64,000 nucleotides of DNA from Parabacteroides sp. (GCA_019417325.1 DXVO01000023.1:434001-498000); one strand, 5' to 3'; positions 43,202 to 53,071 are shown, counted from the first letter of the stretch. A program made the numbers and translations. The notes: generated by a model from the sequence alone, not told the origin.

Positions 43202-45547
43202 ATGAGATTACACTACCTATGTCCTCTTACCATAGGTCTTTTGACTGGTTTACAAATAATTAAAGCTGATAATGTAATTGTAAACGATACGATTAAGACT
43301 TATAATATTAACGAAATTGTAGTTACTTCTTCCACAAAAGAAACTAACGATCTGCGTTTGTTGCCAGGCTCAGTATCCATCTTATCACCACAAACTATAT
43401 CCAATCGGCAGATCGATGCGCTTAAAGATATCAGTGCATTCGTTCCCAACCTGTATATGCCGGATTATGGCTCCAAGATGACCTCGGCTATTTATATCCG
43501 TGGTATCGGAGCACGAAGCAGTGGACAATCTATCGGACTTTATGTAGATAATGTCCCTTATCTGAATAAAAGTGCTTTCGATTTTGAGTTGAACGACATT
43601 CAACGCATCGAAGTATTGCGCGGGCCACAGGGTACACTGTACGGACGTAATGCAATGGGAGGTATTGTAAATATCTATACGCTCTCCCCCCTCACATACC
43701 AGGGGACCAAACTGCAGGTTTCTGCCGGAAACTATGGAGCATTTAAAGCTAAGGCTTCCCATTACAATAAATTAAGCGACCGTGTAGGGATTGCAGTAGG
43801 AGGCTACTATGACCGGAATGATGGCTTTTTCATTAACGAATACAACCATACCCGGGCGGATATGGAACAATCGGCAGGCGGACATTTCAAACTGGATTGG
43901 ATGATTACCGATGCCCTGAAAGCGCAATATTCCTTTAATTTCGATTATGTAGACCAGGGAGCTTTCCCGTATGGCCAATATAATAAAGAAACCGGAGAGG
44001 TTGCTCCTATCTGCTTCAACGATCCGGCTTCTTACTGGCGGAGAATGTTGAATAACAGCCTTTATCTGGAATGGAAAACCAAGAACTTTATATTCACTTC
44101 AACTACAGCTTATCAATATCTGAAAGATGATATGAAGATGGACCAGGACTATACCCGGAAGTCTATTTTCACCCTGCATCAAGTTCAAAAACAATATGCA
44201 TGGAGTCAGGAATTCGCTATCAAATCCAACCATAAAAAGAATTATCAATGGAGCTTCGGCGCTTATGGTTTTTATAACAGCCTGAATACGGACGGTCCGG
44301 TAACTTTTAAGGAAGATGGCATCAAAGACATTCTGCAAAAAGCATTTGACGAAATCAAGATGCCCAGGCTTACGGTAAAAGGTGATAATAATCAAATCTA
44401 TTTTCCCGGGAACTTCGATACCCCCACTTATGGATTTGCAGCATTCCACCAATCGACCTACAACAATCTATTCATTCCCGGATTATCTATTACGGCCGGA
44501 ATACGTCTGGACTATGAAAATGCAAAAATGAACTATAATTCCTCTGTCGAAGGAATGACAATGAACGTATATATGCCGAGCATGGGTCCCGGTATGCCTG
44601 AAATCAATCAGGATTTCCTGATGAATGCGACTTTATTAGGAAAAGAGGCACAGGACTTTCTACAAGTATTACCTAAAGCATCCTTACGTTATCAGTGTTC
44701 TCCCGGAACATTCACTTATGTATCTGTTGCCAAAGGTTATAAAACCGGAGGATACAACATTCAAATGTTTGGCGACCTGGTACAGGCACAAGCTAAATAT
44801 AACCTGATAGAGGATGTTAAAAAGTTAATGCCTCCTGCAATGAGAGATAAATTTAAAAATCCCGAACCCTCTGCTGTTGCGGATGTAGCCTCCTATAAAC
44901 CCGAACATAGCTGGAATTACGAATTAGGAGTTCGCAGCGAATTAATAAAGAACAGGCTGAATGCGGAGCTTACCTTATTTTATATGGACATCCGCGACAT
45001 CCAATTAACACGATTTGCCCAAAACGGAAGTGGAAGAATGATCACCAACGGAGGTAAGGCCAACAGCTGTGGAGTAGAAATTGGTTTACACGGGCAAATA
45101 ACAAATGGCTTGACAGCCGATGTTAATTACGGTTTTACCCGTGCCACCTTCCGCGACTATAAATACGAGGACAAAGTAAACGGAGAAATTGTAGAAATAG
45201 ATTGCAAAGACAACTTTGTCCCATACACTCCGCGCCATACGGTTAGTGCCGGACTTCAATATACCAAACTATTGCGGAACAAGTTTATCGACCAGTTTAT
45301 GGTGGCCCTGCAATATACCGGAGCCGGTAAGATTTTCTGGACGGAAAAGAATGACATCAACCAGCCATTCTACGGCACGCTGAATGGAAAAGCTGGTATC
45401 CGCAAGGGCATTGTAAACCTGAATGTATGGAGCCGGAACATAACCAATATGGACTATCAGGCATTCTATTTCGAGTCCTTCAACAACTCATTCATCCAGA
45501 AGGGAAAACCGTTCCAGATAGGAGCCGAAGTAATTGTCTCATTTTAA
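43202..45547 (+). CDS. TonB-dependent receptor, first of a tandem pair
   Basis: A 781-residue outer-membrane receptor with a signal peptide (to about residue 22). No carboxypeptidase-like domain, so not SusC. The TonB box region is YNINEIVVTSS; the plug (about 45-155) has KDISAFVPNLYMPDYGSKM, YIRGIGARSSG, LYVDNVPYL and EVLRGPQGTLYGRNAMGG; the barrel ends QIGAEVIVSF. Such receptors import small ligands such as iron chelates, heme or porphyrins. It resembles the next gene product throughout (LFMPDYGSK, VYIRGIG, TLYGRNTMGG), so the two arose by duplication. Placement before MFS, hemN and hemG points to a porphyrin-type ligand. Confidence 0.9.
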   Translation: MRLHYLCPLTIGLLTGLQIIKADNVIVNDTIKTYNINEIVVTSSTKETNDLRLLPGSVSILSPQTISNRQIDALKDISAFVPNLYMPDYGSKMTSAIYIRGIGARSSGQSIGLYVDNVPYLNKSAFDFELNDIQRIEVLRGPQGTLYGRNAMGGIVNIYTLSPLTYQGTKLQVSAGNYGAFKAKASHYNKLSDRVGIAVGGYYDRNDGFFINEYNHTRADMEQSAGGHFKLDWMITDALKAQYSFNFDYVDQGAFPYGQYNKETGEVAPICFNDPASYWRRMLNNSLYLEWKTKNFIFTSTTAYQYLKDDMKMDQDYTRKSIFTLHQVQKQYAWSQEFAIKSNHKKNYQWSFGAYGFYNSLNTDGPVTFKEDGIKDILQKAFDEIKMPRLTVKGDNNQIYFPGNFDTPTYGFAAFHQSTYNNLFIPGLSITAGIRLDYENAKMNYNSSVEGMTMNVYMPSMGPGMPEINQDFLMNATLLGKEAQDFLQVLPKASLRYQCSPGTFTYVSVAKGYKTGGYNIQMFGDLVQAQAKYNLIEDVKKLMPPAMRDKFKNPEPSAVADVASYKPEHSWNYELGVRSELIKNRLNAELTLFYMDIRDIQLTRFAQNGSGRMITNGGKANSCGVEIGLHGQITNGLTADVNYGFTRATFRDYKYEDKVNGEIVEIDCKDNFVPYTPRHTVSAGLQYTKLLRNKFIDQFMVALQYTGAGKIFWTEKNDINQPFYGTLNGKAGIRKGIVNLNVWSRNITNMDYQAFYFESFNNSFIQKGKPFQIGAEVIVSF

Positions 45548-45611
45548 TAATATAGAATCATCTTGATAAGCAGCATTCGCCAATCAAATTAAATCGATAT
45601 AAAAACATCTT

Positions 45612-47690
45612 ATGTATAAAATACTATCTGTATTCCTGTTATCCGCATCTACCCTATATACAGGGTGGGGTAAAGAAATCGAGGCAGACACACTGAAAAC
45701 CCGCCAGGTCAATCTGGACGAGGTGGTAGTTGAATCATTCAAACAGGAAAAAAGCCTGCGACTGGCTCCTCTCTCCGCCTCTTCGGTAACGGGAACAGCT
45801 ATACAGAACCGGAATATAACAGGGATAAAGGAATTCAGCTCCTTTATCCCTAACTTATTTATGCCGGACTATGGTTCCAAACTAACTTCTCCGGTTTATA
45901 TCCGTGGTATCGGTTCCAAGATAAACTCCCCGTCTGTAGGATTATATGTCGACGGGATTCCTTATTTTGAGAAATCGGCACTCGATTTTAATTTCACGGA
46001 AATAGACAGGATAGAAGTATTACGTGGTCCTCAAGGTACTTTATACGGACGTAATACGATGGGAGGTATTATTAATATATATACCAAATCGCCCCTGAAA
46101 TACCAAGGGACGAATGCTTATGTCTCAAATGGGACTTATGGACTTCAGGATTATGCTCTTTCCCATTATCGTTCTATCGGAGAAAAATTCGGCATTGCAG
46201 TTTCCGGCAATTACAATAAGAGCGATGGGTACTTCACCAATCTATATACGGATAAAAAAGCCGACAACCAGAAATCCGGTTCCGGACGTATCCGCTTGGA
46301 ATGGCTTCCTCGTCCGGACTTTTCCGTACAATTGATGAGTAGTTATGACTACTCGGACCAGGGTGGTTATCCATATGCCGTTTGCGACTCCGTAACCCAT
46401 CGCCCGGGCGATGTGAATTATAATGATTACAGTTATTACAAACGGACACTTTCAACCACAGGCGTTAGTCTGGAATATCGCGGTAAAAATTTCAGCCTCG
46501 GAAGCCAGACTGCATTCCAATATTTATCAGACCATCAGGGCATCGACCAGGATTTTTCACCTAAAAGTATCTATTTCGCCCGTCAGGACCAGAAGCAAAA
46601 AATGGTTTCCGAAGAATTCAATATCAAATCCGCAAGTAAAAGCCACTATAAATGGTTGTTCGGGGCATTCGGATTTTGGCAAGGTATCGATAATACGGTA
46701 AATCTGGACTATCTGGCGCAAAACTACAGTACCCGCAAATTATATAATATCCCGACTTATGGGTTTGCTCTGTATCACCAATCTACTATCGACGATTTAT
46801 TGGTAAAAGGACTCTCCCTTACATTCGGTATCCGTTATGACTACGAAAGAGCCTCCACCGACTTTTTATATTATAAAGATTCCGTGGCAAGCAGCAAAGA
46901 AGTTGATAAATTCTACAGCAAACTGAAATTCAGCCAAGTAACCCCTAAGTTTGCCCTGCAATATATGTTTCCGTCTACCGGATTGGTTTATGCAACCGTT
47001 ACCAAAGGATATAAAACAGGCGGATTCAATACCTCCTTCGAGCGGGATGAAGACCGTACTTTCGAACCGGAAAGCAGTTGGAACTATGAAATCGGAGCCA
47101 AACACCCGTTTCTGGACAACCGCCTGCGTGCCGAAATAGCCTTCTTCTATATCGATTGGAAGAACCAACAAATCAGCCAGCCTTTACCATCCGGCAGAGG
47201 TTCCATGCTCAAAAATGCAGGACGCTCCGTCAGCAAAGGAGTAGAACTCAGCTTGCAGGGGAATTTATTTAACGGATTCATGCTACAAGCCAATTACGGC
47301 TTCACACATGCCACATTTAAGAAATACCAGAACGGAAAAACCGATTATGCCGGGAACTTCCTGCCGATGGTTCCCACACATACATTTGCCATTGGAGCCG
47401 ATTACACCCGTGCCAATCCATGTCCGCATATCGACCGTTTTACAATCAGCCTGAATTATACAGGCACAGGTAGAATTTATTGGAAAGAAGACAATAATGT
47501 ATCACAACCTTATTACGGACTATTGAACGGAAAGTTTTCCGTAACCAAAGGTTTTGCTACCTTTGCAATCTGGGCTAAGAACATAACAGCAACCGATTAC
47601 ACGGCATTCTATTTTGAAAGCGGCGGCAAAGGGTTAGGACAAAAAGGAAAACCTTTCACTATCGGGGGCAATATCCAGCTCAACTTTTAG
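45612..47690 (+). CDS. TonB-dependent receptor, second of a tandem pair
   Basis: A 692-residue paralogue of the preceding receptor, about 90 residues shorter, mainly in the barrel loops. Signal peptide MYKILSVFLLSASTLYTG; VNLDEVVVESFKQEKS is the TonB-box region; the plug has EFSSFIPNLFMPDYGSK, SVGLYVDGIPYFEKS and EVLRGPQGTLYGRNTMGG; the barrel ends FTIGGNIQLNF with a terminal Phe. Six bp separate it from the MFS gene, so all are likely one transcript. Differences in extracellular loops suggest a different form of the ligand, but the ligand is not known. Confidence 0.9.
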   Translation: MYKILSVFLLSASTLYTGWGKEIEADTLKTRQVNLDEVVVESFKQEKSLRLAPLSASSVTGTAIQNRNITGIKEFSSFIPNLFMPDYGSKLTSPVYIRGIGSKINSPSVGLYVDGIPYFEKSALDFNFTEIDRIEVLRGPQGTLYGRNTMGGIINIYTKSPLKYQGTNAYVSNGTYGLQDYALSHYRSIGEKFGIAVSGNYNKSDGYFTNLYTDKKADNQKSGSGRIRLEWLPRPDFSVQLMSSYDYSDQGGYPYAVCDSVTHRPGDVNYNDYSYYKRTLSTTGVSLEYRGKNFSLGSQTAFQYLSDHQGIDQDFSPKSIYFARQDQKQKMVSEEFNIKSASKSHYKWLFGAFGFWQGIDNTVNLDYLAQNYSTRKLYNIPTYGFALYHQSTIDDLLVKGLSLTFGIRYDYERASTDFLYYKDSVASSKEVDKFYSKLKFSQVTPKFALQYMFPSTGLVYATVTKGYKTGGFNTSFERDEDRTFEPESSWNYEIGAKHPFLDNRLRAEIAFFYIDWKNQQISQPLPSGRGSMLKNAGRSVSKGVELSLQGNLFNGFMLQANYGFTHATFKKYQNGKTDYAGNFLPMVPTHTFAIGADYTRANPCPHIDRFTISLNYTGTGRIYWKEDNNVSQPYYGLLNGKFSVTKGFATFAIWAKNITATDYTAFYFESGGKGLGQKGKPFTIGGNIQLNF

Positions 47691-47696
47691 GAAAGC

Positions 47697-48902
47697 ATGA
47701 TACAAAAAGACAAGACATACAATCTGGCAACTTTTTTCTGCCTGTATATCGCACAAACGATACCGATGAGTTTCTTCTCGACAGTCATTCCGGTTATGAT
47801 GCGGCAGGAAAATTTCTCTCTTTCGGCAATAGGACTATTACAACTTATCAAATTGCCCTGGATACTTAAATTTCTCTGGTCGCCACTGATAGACCGGCAT
47901 TCCACCACCACTGGGGATTACAAACGATGGATTTTTTCATCGGAACTGATTTATGCAGCATTAATATTTGCCGTTGCATTCCTGGACTTCCATACGGACT
48001 TCTATACGATTGTAACATTGATTATCATTTCCTTTGTTGCATCCGCCACGCAGGATATTGCGACTGACGCCCTGGCTGTTCTCTCATTCAGCCGGCAGGA
48101 TAAAAGCCTTGCAAACAGCATGCAGTCGATGGGAAGCTTCGGTGGCTCCATGATTGGAGGCGGATTATTGCTTTTACTATTTAAACAAGTGGGCTGGAAC
48201 AGTTTATTGCCTTGTCTCGCCCTGTTCGTTATCATTGCCCTTTTCCCCCTCTTTTTCAACAAAGGGATTAAAATCCAACCGAAAGATACCCATGAACGGG
48301 CAAAGAAAGCAGATGTATTCTACTTCTTCACCCAAAAGAAAATATGGAAACAGATTGGTTTCCTTTTCCTCTACTATTCCGGATTAATCGGTACGTTGGC
48401 TATGCTGAAACCTTATCTGGTAGATTTAGGCTACAGTATGAAAGAAATCGGAGTCATGAGCGGATTGGCAGGGACAGCTGTCGGAGCAGTATCCTCTTTC
48501 GCCGGAGGATTTATTGTAAGACGTATCGGACGCCATCGCGCCCGTGCTTTATTTTCTGTGTTTGTGCTGATCGCTTGTTTGTATTTCCTTGGTTTATCCT
48601 ATATACATCCTACCACCCCGTTATTGTATGGAGGCATTTTCCTGCTATGGGGCAGCTATGGGATGGCAACAATCGTGGTCTATACGACAGCGATGGACTG
48701 TGTACGTCCCGGACGCGAAGGGACAGACTTCACCGTTCAGACCGTCATTACCCATCTTGCAGGTATGATAATGGCTATTCTTAGTGGAAAAATTGCAGAT
48801 GCGACCGGTTATCATGGTTTGTTCTTTTTTGAAACAGCCATTGCCTTTTTGTCACTTCTCTATATACTTATTGTATTCAAAAAAGAAAAAGAGACGATAT
48901 GA
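47697..48902 (+). CDS. AmpG-like MFS transporter
   Basis: A 401-residue inner-membrane protein with about 12 helices. It belongs to the PAT/AmpG-like branch of the major facilitator superfamily: IKLPWILKFLWSPLIDR (loop 2-3 motif) and ATQDIATDALAV in helix 4 are the signatures, and MGSFGGSMIGGG follows. AmpG proteins import anhydro-muropeptides, but Bacteroidetes have relatives beside iron and heme genes that may carry siderophore or porphyrin. It overlaps hemN by four bases (ATGA) and follows a TonB receptor by six, so it likely completes the uptake of the same ligand across the inner membrane. Confidence 0.85.
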   Translation: MIQKDKTYNLATFFCLYIAQTIPMSFFSTVIPVMMRQENFSLSAIGLLQLIKLPWILKFLWSPLIDRHSTTTGDYKRWIFSSELIYAALIFAVAFLDFHTDFYTIVTLIIISFVASATQDIATDALAVLSFSRQDKSLANSMQSMGSFGGSMIGGGLLLLLFKQVGWNSLLPCLALFVIIALFPLFFNKGIKIQPKDTHERAKKADVFYFFTQKKIWKQIGFLFLYYSGLIGTLAMLKPYLVDLGYSMKEIGVMSGLAGTAVGAVSSFAGGFIVRRIGRHRARALFSVFVLIACLYFLGLSYIHPTTPLLYGGIFLLWGSYGMATIVVYTTAMDCVRPGREGTDFTVQTVITHLAGMIMAILSGKIADATGYHGLFFFETAIAFLSLLYILIVFKKEKETI

Positions 48903-50272
48903 ATCAAGAATTGTTAGATAAATATAATGTACCGGTTCCCCGGTATACCAGTTATCCACCGGCAAACTATTTCACAGAAAGTTTCACCAGCGAAGACTAT
49001 CTGGAAGCGATTGAACAGTCCAACCAATTAAACCCGAAACATCTTTCGTTCTATTTTCATATACCTTTCTGCCGGAGAATGTGCTATTATTGCGGATGTA
49101 ATTCCATACCGCTTTCCGAGCACAATGTTGTAGCTCGTTTCCGTTACGTGGAAGCACTCCACCAGGAAATAGAACTGATTGCACCCTATCTCGCCGCAAA
49201 ACGGAAAATTGCGCAAATCCATTATGGAGGAGGAACACCTTCCATATTGCCACTCATGACCTTAAAAAGCCTGAATGATCATTTACGTAAAGATTTCACT
49301 TTTATCAATAAACCGGAAATTGCCATTGAATGCCATCCCGGTTATTTACTGGAAAAGGATTGGATAGCGTTCAAGGAAGCCGGTTTCAACCGGATCAGTA
49401 TTGGTGTGCAAGACTTTAACGAAGAGGTTCTGAAAAAGGCAAACCGCAGACTTTCATTATTGCCGATAGAAGAAATTGTAAACACACTCCACACTTCCGA
49501 TATAAAGGTTAATTTGGATTTCCTTTACGGATTGCCCGGACAAACAGAGCAAAGTTTTGCCGCAACCATTGAACAAGCGATAAAAATACAACCTGACCGC
49601 CTGGTAACATTCTCATATGCTCATGTTCCCTGGGTGAATAAACGACAGTTAATCCTTGAAAAAGCAGGATTACCCAGCAGCGAGGAGAAAAGCCGCATGT
49701 ATGAGGCTGCACGCCGGATGCTCTGTGAAGCCGGTTACAAACCGATAGGCATGGACCATTTCGTACGCGAAAATGATGAATTGTATACTGCATTACAGAA
49801 CGGGCAACTTCACAGAAATTTCCAGGGATACTGTACCCGCAGAACCACCGGACAGGTTTATGCTTTCGGTGTTACCGGTATCAGCCAGCTTACTGCTGCC
49901 TATGCCCAGAATTGCAAGGATGTTTCCGAATATATAGAACTGATGAAACAAGGAAAACCTGCTACGATAAAAGGATATACCTTGAACGAAGAAGAACAAA
50001 TTGCCCGCGAAGTTATCGAAGCATTAATGTGTAACTATTCCATCAACTGGCAAGAAATCGCAGAGCGGTTCTCACTTCCCGTATCCGAAATAAAGCAGGC
50101 TGTAAATTATGATAAAGCTAGTCTTGACGAATTTGCCACAGACGGGCTCATCGAATTCAATGACGAACAACTAAAAATGACGGCAGAAGGCAGACTATTT
50201 GTTCGCAATGTTGCCGCTTCATTCGACAAACTGATGCTTCATACCAACAAATCATTTTCTAAACCGGTATAA
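48899..50272 (+). CDS. hemN: Oxygen-independent coproporphyrinogen III oxidase
   Basis: A 457-residue radical SAM enzyme that oxidatively decarboxylates coproporphyrinogen III to protoporphyrinogen IX. The N-terminal VPRYTSYPP and the cluster motif CRRMCYYCGC (C58, C62, C65, C67, i.e. Cx3Cx2CxC) are features of true HemN, distinguishing it from HemW, which lacks the last Cys. IHYGGGTPSIL and ISIGVQDFNEEVL are the SAM-binding landmarks; the C-terminal domain includes EVIEALMCNY. It works without oxygen, fitting an anaerobe. It lies between the MFS gene (overlap) and hemG (4 bp gap). Confidence 0.93.
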   Translation: MNQELLDKYNVPVPRYTSYPPANYFTESFTSEDYLEAIEQSNQLNPKHLSFYFHIPFCRRMCYYCGCNSIPLSEHNVVARFRYVEALHQEIELIAPYLAAKRKIAQIHYGGGTPSILPLMTLKSLNDHLRKDFTFINKPEIAIECHPGYLLEKDWIAFKEAGFNRISIGVQDFNEEVLKKANRRLSLLPIEEIVNTLHTSDIKVNLDFLYGLPGQTEQSFAATIEQAIKIQPDRLVTFSYAHVPWVNKRQLILEKAGLPSSEEKSRMYEAARRMLCEAGYKPIGMDHFVRENDELYTALQNGQLHRNFQGYCTRRTTGQVYAFGVTGISQLTAAYAQNCKDVSEYIELMKQGKPATIKGYTLNEEEQIAREVIEALMCNYSINWQEIAERFSLPVSEIKQAVNYDKASLDEFATDGLIEFNDEQLKMTAEGRLFVRNVAASFDKLMLHTNKSFSKPV

Positions 50273-50276
50273 TATT

Positions 50277-51656
50277 ATGGAAAATATTGTAGTGATAGGA
50301 GCCGGACTAACCGGTCTGACCACAGCTTTCCACCTGACACGTAAAGGAAAGAAAGTACATGTACTGGAACAAAGCAACCGTACCGGCGGCCAGATCCATA
50401 CATTTCGCGAAGAAGGATTTGTCTTTGAAAGCGGTCCTAACACTGGAGTGGTTTCCTATCCTGAAGTTGCAGAACTGTTTGCCGCCCTGGCTCCGGCATG
50501 TGAACTGGAAACAGCTCACGAAGAAGCAAAACGGCGGCTGATTTGGAAAGATGACAAATTTCGTGCCCTTCCTTCCGGCTTGTTCAGCGCAATCACTACT
50601 CCCTTATTTTCTTTAAGTGATAAGTTCCGTATCCTGGGTGAACCGTTCCGTGCAAAAGGCACCAACCCGGACGAAACTGTAGGTGAACTGGCGGCAAGAC
50701 GTCTCGGCAAGTCTTTCTTGCATTATGCAGTAGACCCGTTCCTTTCTGGTGTTTATGCCGGCGATCCGATGAAACTGGTAACCCGTTACGCACTGCCTAA
50801 GTTATATAACCTGGAACAACAATACGGTAGTTTTATCCGCGGCACTATTGCCAAAGCAAAACTTCCTAAAACCGAACGCGACCGCCTGGCTTCCAAAAAG
50901 GTATTCTCCGCCGCAGGCGGACTCGAAAACCTGACAATAGCTATGACCGAGGCTATAGGAAAAGAACATATCACACTCTCGGCAACCGATATTACCATCC
51001 GCCCTTCCAATAAACAATGGCTGATTTCCTATCAGACACCGTTAGGCGGGGAACAAACAATTTTGGCAGACAAAGTAATTACCACTGTCGGAGCCTATTC
51101 TCTTCCGAAGCTGTTGCCTTTCGTCTCCAAAGAGGATATAGATAAAATCAGCAACCTGAAATATGCACCGGTAGTTCAAGCAAGTGTGGGTATCCGCAAC
51201 ACAAACGACTTGCAATTCAATGCATTCGGAGGCTTAGTCCCTTCCTGCGAGAAAAAGGAAGTACTCGGTATCCTCTTTCCTTCTGCTTGTTTCGACGGTA
51301 GAGCACCAAAAGAAGGCGCGCTTTTCTCCTTTTTCATCGGAGGAGTCAAACATGCCGAACTAACAACCTGGAAGGATGAAGAACTGAAGGCCTTAATTAT
51401 CCATCAGTTCCATTCGATGCTTAAATTTCCGGTTGGTATAGAACCGGATATGATCCGTATCTTCCGCCATCCGCATGCAATTCCACAATATGAACTAAGC
51501 AGTGGCGAACGCTTCCAAACTATCGAAAAACTCGAAAAAGCATATCCCGGATTAATCTTAGCCGGAAATATGAAAGGAGGTATCGGTATGGCAGACAGAA
51601 TCAGGCAAGCGACGGAAATTGCGAATCAGATAACGGGAAAAACAGGCGACAGGTAA
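50277..51656 (+). CDS. hemG: Protoporphyrinogen oxidase (HemG/HemY type)
   Basis: A 459-residue FAD enzyme converting protoporphyrinogen IX to protoporphyrin IX, next after HemN. The dinucleotide-binding motif is VVIGAGLTGLTTAFHL with the acidic strand end VHVLEQSNRTGGQIHTF; FESGPNTGV and DPFLSGVYAGDP are family landmarks, and LAGNMKGGIGMADRIRQ is the C-terminal FAD loop. This is the HemY-like fold, called HemG in Bacteroidetes annotation; it is not the flavodoxin-like E. coli HemG. Some family members oxidise coproporphyrinogen instead. It is the last gene of the run; no ferrochelatase is in the window. Confidence 0.9.
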   Translation: MENIVVIGAGLTGLTTAFHLTRKGKKVHVLEQSNRTGGQIHTFREEGFVFESGPNTGVVSYPEVAELFAALAPACELETAHEEAKRRLIWKDDKFRALPSGLFSAITTPLFSLSDKFRILGEPFRAKGTNPDETVGELAARRLGKSFLHYAVDPFLSGVYAGDPMKLVTRYALPKLYNLEQQYGSFIRGTIAKAKLPKTERDRLASKKVFSAAGGLENLTIAMTEAIGKEHITLSATDITIRPSNKQWLISYQTPLGGEQTILADKVITTVGAYSLPKLLPFVSKEDIDKISNLKYAPVVQASVGIRNTNDLQFNAFGGLVPSCEKKEVLGILFPSACFDGRAPKEGALFSFFIGGVKHAELTTWKDEELKALIIHQFHSMLKFPVGIEPDMIRIFRHPHAIPQYELSSGERFQTIEKLEKAYPGLILAGNMKGGIGMADRIRQATEIANQITGKTGDR

Positions 51657-51850
51657 CAGGGAGCTTCGCTATATATCTTTTCCTATATAACAATATGGTC
51701 GTATTTTAGCTTTAACAATAACACAATGTTGATATAATCGACATTATGCCAACTCATGCTATAAACAAAAAGGAACGTTCAGCAAGTAATCCGTCTGTTT
51801 CTATTGCCCAAAGAGCTTTTTTATACCTGTTTCAGATAGAAAATTCATTT

Positions 51851-51975
51851 ACTACGGAGGTATTTTTAATTAGTAGCGGTACTAAATTCAACTATATTCG
51901 GCATAAAAAGTAGTATGATTTGACTTCAAAACATATATGTTTCGTATTTAAAGCATATATATTTTGATTTATATA
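51851..51975. repeat. Composite intergenic repeat, copy 2
   Basis: Contains ACGGAGGTATTTTTAATTAG followed by TAGCGGTACTAAATTCAAC (51854-51892) and AAAACATATATGTTTCG followed by AAAGCATATATATTTTG (51929-51965). Both blocks match the reverse complement of 1865-2000, in the same internal order, with a shorter spacer here (about 35 vs 60 bp). It lies in the gene-free gap 51657-52410, in which I see no other gene. Confidence 0.7.
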
Positions 51976-52073
51976 TGTTATTGAGCAGAAGCACAACGCT
52001 GGAAGAATAAAAAAACCGATTGTTACGCAGATATTAAATTAATTGTTATTTCCCGTTGAACACAACAATATGT

Positions 52074-52156
52074 TTAGACGCGAATTTCCAGGAAAACGTG
52101 GATTAAGAAACAAAAAGCATGTATTAATCCGCTTTTTACGCGAAATCCGTATCTAA
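52074..52156. repeat. Dispersed imperfect palindrome, copy 3
   Basis: Arms TTAGACGCGAATTTCC...GTGGATTAA and TTAATCCGC...GAAATCCGTATCTAA around AGAAACAAAAAGCATGTA. It stands next to composite repeat copy 2 as copy 1 stands next to composite copy 1. Confidence 0.7.
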
Positions 52157-52410
52157 CAAATTAACATCCATACCATGTCAATTAGAAAGAACAGCGTCAT
52201 TTTCGACAACAAACCGATAAACCTCACCCCCACAAGAATCGTTTATTCCCTGGTCCTTCCTATCCCCCTCCTATCCATAAAAAGGAAAAGATAGATATTT
52301 TATCAAAATGTCAAAAATACCTATATGTCAATCCAGACCTATTCTAAAAAGTAAAATATCAAATCAAAACATAGACGAAATCCAAACAAAAACTTTTACT
52401 TTGTAAAAAA

Positions 52411-52809
52411 ATGGGAGAAGTTATGGATAAAATGGTAGAAATAGCCCGGTTTACCCGCCCGCAAGAAGCACAGGTACTCGAATCCCTCCTGAAATCAGAA
52501 GGAATCGAATGTTATTTGAGAAACGAATATACAACTCAGGTTATGTATCCTGCCAATATGGGGGGTGTCCGTGTGGAATTGCTGGAAAGCGAAGTAGCCC
52601 ACGCAATGGAAATAATGGAAGCCAATGGCTATGAATTTCCGGAAGAAGATGAAGAACCGGAACAAATCCAGGCCATATCAGGCTGGGCACGCCATATCCC
52701 GTTTCTCCGTAGTTATTCATTAGAAAAACAAATCATTATCATATTCGTGATAATAGCGGTACTGCTTACCCTTTTCATTTATTGCGGTTCCCTTTTATCC
52801 TCCAAATAG
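52411..52809 (+). CDS. DUF2007 domain membrane protein
   Basis: A 132-residue protein. Residues 5-75 match DUF2007, a small ferredoxin-like fold seen in putative signal-transducing proteins (EIARFTRPQEAQVLESLLKS, EGIECYLRN, GVRVELLESEVAHAMEIM). An acidic linker (EFPEEDEEPEQ) leads to one C-terminal membrane helix (IIIIFVIIAVLLTLFIYCG). The first ATG lies only eight bases after a promoter-like TTACTTTG (52396-52403), so an in-frame ATG at 52423, preceded by GGGAGAAG, may be the true start. The function is unknown; it is followed 12 bp later by a small membrane protein. Confidence 0.75.
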   Translation: MGEVMDKMVEIARFTRPQEAQVLESLLKSEGIECYLRNEYTTQVMYPANMGGVRVELLESEVAHAMEIMEANGYEFPEEDEEPEQIQAISGWARHIPFLRSYSLEKQIIIIFVIIAVLLTLFIYCGSLLSSK

Positions 52810-52821
52810 ACAAATGTAACG

Positions 52822-53004
52822 ATGGCACGTAGAAAAATAACAAATAGTCAGGCAGTATGTATTACCCTTTTATGGGGTGTATTATGTTACATATTGCTTG
52901 TTTACAGCGAAAAGATAACCTTCGACGTCATTTTCGCTCTGGTAGCATCAGCTATCATTGTGTTTGTACCGATATACAAGAGCAGAAGACGGAAGGAAGA
53001 ATAA
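52822..53004 (+). CDS. Small two-helix membrane protein
   Basis: A 60-residue protein with a basic N-terminus (MARRKITNSQ), two hydrophobic segments (VCITLLWGVLCYILLVY and VIFALVASAIIVFVPIY) and a basic tail (KSRRRKEE), a positive-inside hairpin. I do not recognise a family. The 12-bp distance from the DUF2007 gene and the clean membrane pattern support it as a real gene translated from the same transcript. Confidence 0.65.
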   Translation: MARRKITNSQAVCITLLWGVLCYILLVYSEKITFDVIFALVASAIIVFVPIYKSRRRKEE

Positions 53005-53071
53005 CATTTAGTCAGTTTTCTAAGCCTAATATAACTAAATGATATTTTTATCGCATTTTTTCTTTCAAATA

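Noticed and set aside
47697..48902. AmpG muropeptide permease acting with the AmgK/MurU-like genes
   Set aside because: It is coupled by overlap to hemN and closely follows a TonB receptor, 6 kb from the recycling genes, so the heme context is the stronger guide; the alternative remains possible.
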